This document shows, in pieces, positions 37,401 through 38,082 of a stretch of 38,082 bases of DNA (its first letter is position 1; the number at the start of each line of letters is the position of its first letter). The position numbers and the translations under genes are program-made. The notes beneath the pieces are model-generated. The model saw only the letters and a list, made by a program, of their open reading frames with translations, was not told the DNA's origin and did not search any database. This DNA is from Akkermansiaceae bacterium. Its GTDB lineage: Bacteria > Verrucomicrobiota > Verrucomicrobiia > Verrucomicrobiales > Akkermansiaceae. The DNA lies in the NCBI GenBank assembly GCA_029252325.1, contig JAQXBQ010000084.1, positions 1 through 38,082 on the forward strand, read 5' to 3'.

Positions 37401-37877
37401 ATTCCATGTGAGGCGTGAGAGCACTCCAGAATTAGTGTCTAGATTAGTGTCACCATCGGGGCCAGCAATACGAGGATCGCTTGAGCTGACATAAAGAATG
37501 GGATTGAGTTCGGTTCCTGATACAAAAATTCCAGTTACTTGACGCTTACCTAGACTATTATTGATTGTTCCATCATCATCATGGTTGGGTATATTTTTAA
37601 TCAAAAATATAGTTTCGACATTCGTTACTTCGTAATTGTTAGTGCCTTGCCGGCGAATGGTGTAGGCGTAGATCGTGCCGTCCTGTTGCGATACATAGAG
37701 ACGACCATCTGGACCGAATTGTAAAGATGTTGGATTGTTCAGTGCTTCTCCTTGTAATTCACTTGGTGTGAAGTTAATTGCGGCTTGTGAACTGGGCGTA
37801 AAGTAAATGACAATCGTGCAAAATAGAAACGATAGTAAAATATTTTTTAGAGTGCTGGGTGCGTTTGACAGTGTCAT
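31467..37877 (-). CDS. 2136-aa secreted multidomain protein: glucose/sorbosone-dehydrogenase-like beta-propeller, TSP3-like Ca-binding linker, Kelch repeats, two malectin-like modules flanking three Ig-like modules
   Basis: Signal peptide; LQGEALNNPTSLQFGPDGRLYVSQQDGTIYAY; Asp-rich DEDQDGYSNAEEIDNGTSPCS...YDDDDDNDGIIDSKDPYP; Kelch units (YNGKIYVVAGNNGG); malectin-like YRVNAGGNPL...NYEVRLYFAETYSGTGSPGQR[IV]FD; cadherin/He_PIG-like repeats. Confidence 0.88.
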   Translation of the reverse strand: MTLSNAPSTLKNILLSFLFCTIVIYFTPSSQAAINFTPSELQGEALNNPTSLQFGPDGRLYVSQQDGTIYAYTIRRQGTNNYEVTNVETIFLIKNIPNHDDDGTINNSLGKRQVTGIFVSGTELNPILYVSSSDPRIAGPDGDTNLDTNSGVLSRLTWNGNSWDKVDLIRGFPRSEENHSINGIQLDEATNTLYTVIGGNTNSGSPSQNFASLTEYAYSCAILSIDLDIIDSTPTKFDASVGAFYKYDLPTLDDPTRSNNTGNNDVNDPWGGNDGLNQAKLVEGGPVQIYATGLRNAYDLLITSSASNEGRMYTVDNGPNGGWGGHPDGEGPAIDGVSSATNQYLVGEPGSAGPGPGGDPKVNNLDNLHLITGQGFYGGHPTPIRANPTGAGLYTNDSGDASQGTWRTQAADLPVDWPPVPPSMANPIEGDYLQPGVDDNALATFTTSTNGIAEYTASNFDGSLRGNLLVTSFGGNLERIELSPAGTEATNVETFASNFGALPIDVIAQGDAAIFPGSIWVITYGSNNITIFEPSDYDGNDSFVCTGSYDPNIDEDQDGYSNAEEIDNGTSPCSAADIPSDFDKDIISDLYDDDDDNDGIIDSKDPYPRDKSNGRSASIPIDYPMLNGDPGTGFYGLGFTGLMSNGIDDYLNLMDDNLLIAGGTAGVLTIDGVTQSSALGIQNNQENALQFGVDVNSTSGPFIVHTYMPGNVLGSTIPADGRSMGFYIGTGDQDNYLAFTVVATSNGPELTLTHENNAVAETLTPSPNINDLTELLNLSLFLLVDPTLGTAQPQYRLEGETTINLGSPVQLTGSLLSTLQGTEALAVGVIAAATNDDGDFTAQWDFINIMPVNTSAPGNWEDLPPEEPAPSSCACHENGYVKAGDKYYLIGGRGTGRSVQIYDPTTKIWSSGAPLPEEMHHFQTVELDGLIYIVGAWTGSYPYENNLNNIYIYNPISDTWSTCSSLPSGRNRGSTGAIAYNGKIYVVAGNNGGHNTDASAVKWFDEYDPATGTWTQLPDAPRGRDHFQAAIVNDKMYVAGGRDSSAPDFFGASIGQVDVFDFSSNTWSTLTNDIPTKRSGTIAAAYNGEILIIGGETKQASAHNEVEALNPQDNSWRSLTPLNRGRHATQAIVDNGVIYIAAGAKTAGATEIDSNEIFFQEIYQVNGAFPPSADPLVAGILAATPSYIDFATVAGSEQQTANIILSNIGGDQAVIVDNIVATEYTGISINISQNFPIIIPPNKSINLQVVFDPDYNGEVAGDIYVKFDASSEDLVIPVNGGASESRYLYRVNAGGNPLSTIDAEPVNWSGDTSGSPSTFLNSSEINNTYSIGTAITASASVPLGTPLALFQSERFDSSSATEMQWNFPVSNGNYEVRLYFAETYSGTGSPGQRIFDIAIEDVIALDDYDVVADAGAMFIGVMQSFEVEVSDESLTIELLHVTQNPAIKGIEIIDLNDGVGGPLNNAPVIASITDQANTVLDSVSLQIAATDIDLGDMLNYSAADLPLGLSIAPASGLISGTIANGANVTTPYVVTITVTDDGDPQESTSTSFNWTVIAEPPVNSDPVIVSIDDQNDTAGDMISLQVMASDINATDTLTYSISGQPSGLAISPSSGVISGIISNDADISSPYQVTVTVTDDGNPQGSASDSFAWTVDTLPTVNNPPVITSIEDQTDQAEDIISLQVTAFDGDLGDTLSYSATGLPSGLSIASASGLISGTISSDADTASPYLVTVTVTDDGNPQQSANSSFYWNVEAINQESQVLYRVNAGGNPLTAIDSEPVNWSADTSGSPSSFVNSSQTNNTYSVNNTITSAASVPSSTPLALFQSERYDSSSAPEMQWNFPVSNGNYEVRLYFAETYSGTGSPGQRVFDVLIEGSTVLDDYDVVTDAGAMFVGVMQGFEVEVSDESLTIELAHVIENPAIKGIEIIKQPALLADIATNPTQFGNDVMQVFSIDNFVTASSSDSLSNPNEVTLIHNVTQPLEPSSYSGYLSDTNTVTGNFQLLANVKTLVSGGERPEVGIIIEEASPGNARFVQLGIQLDHNYYARALTDINGDVEEFDINTTGELPNTWMLLERSADQISIAVSSDDLDYQLLKTVTIPGLSETLEAGVYIDSGSQNIEAEATIENLEIIPMP
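32094..32589 (-). repeat. Malectin-module repeat, copy B (C-terminal copy)
   Basis: Aligns without length change to 33522-34017 at a constant offset of 1428 bp, including a 54-bp identical block (32271-32324). Confidence 0.88.
32600..33490 (-). repeat. Three tandem Ig/cadherin-like modules (approximate limits)
   Basis: Protein units NAPVIASITDQ..., NSDPVIVSIDDQ..., NNPPVITSIEDQ..., each with SGLISGTI/SGVISGII and PY.VT[IV]TVTDDG[DN]PQ.S. Confidence 0.88.
33522..34017 (-). repeat. Malectin-module repeat, copy A (N-terminal copy)
   Basis: Counterpart of 32094-32589; identical block at 33699-33752. Confidence 0.88.
34430..35270 (-). repeat. Kelch-like repeat array (about five units, approximate limits)
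   Basis: Repeated pattern GDKYYLIGGRG..., DGLIYIVGAWTG..., NGKIYVVAGNNGG..., NDKMYVAGGRD..., NGEILIIGGETK..., NGVIYIAAGAK with W-containing turns (IWSSGAPLP, TWSTCSSLP, TWTQLPDAP). Confidence 0.8.
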
Positions 37878-38082
37878 GAGAGGACAAGGAACTTATTAGT
37901 TGAGTCTATATTTAATCGGAGCGCTAACAGGGGAAAGAGGTTTTTTAAACCGCTGGTTAGTCGATGCTTATAATCAACAGATGCTGGCTTATGGAAATGG
38001 TGCTCTGTTGTTGATTTTTTGGGGCTTTCACCCTTGAAACTGCAGTGTTTTTTTTCTGAATGTCAGTATTACTTAAGTAGTC

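Noticed and set aside
1-38082. CRISPR arrays, tRNA/rRNA genes, transposases, integrases or phage genes
   Set aside because: Scanned by eye and found no spaced direct repeats, tRNA-like T-arm and acceptor structure, or mobile-element protein motifs. A tRNAscan/CRISPR search would be needed to exclude them formally.

Overview
The window looks like a chromosomal segment of a marine or aquatic Verrucomicrobium-type bacterium. That lineage is inferred from gene content and not tested. The left ~11.5 kb holds an AraC regulator tail facing a minus-strand carbohydrate-catabolism block: TIM-barrel protein, divergent GH31, a novel secreted protein with an internal duplication, SSS-family symporter, purple-acid-phosphatase-like enzyme and FAD-dependent oxidoreductase. 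The middle encodes an octaheme cytochrome c/TPR lipoprotein, a CPBP protease, a SMUG1-type uracil-DNA glycosylase, accB-accC, an unknown protein with a kinase-like signature, an orphan HlyD-like adaptor paired with a terpene-cyclase-fold-like secreted protein, and a spermidine-synthase-like methyltransferase-fold protein. It also contains a small entericidin-like lipoprotein absent from the ORF track, an HtrA/DegP protease, and a secreted protein with an apparently degenerate Lon (S16)-like domain. The right part has a cysteine-free family-4-like uracil-DNA glycosylase, an M3 oligopeptidase, a sulfatase, a small HEAT-like protein, and a 2136-aa multidomain secreted protein. I found no CRISPR array, tRNA, rRNA, transposase or phage genes. 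The best leads are the cysteine-free UDG, the Lon-like protein with a nested inverted repeat before htrA, the duplicated-module secreted protein in the GH31 locus, and the in-frame 496-bp malectin-module repeats.
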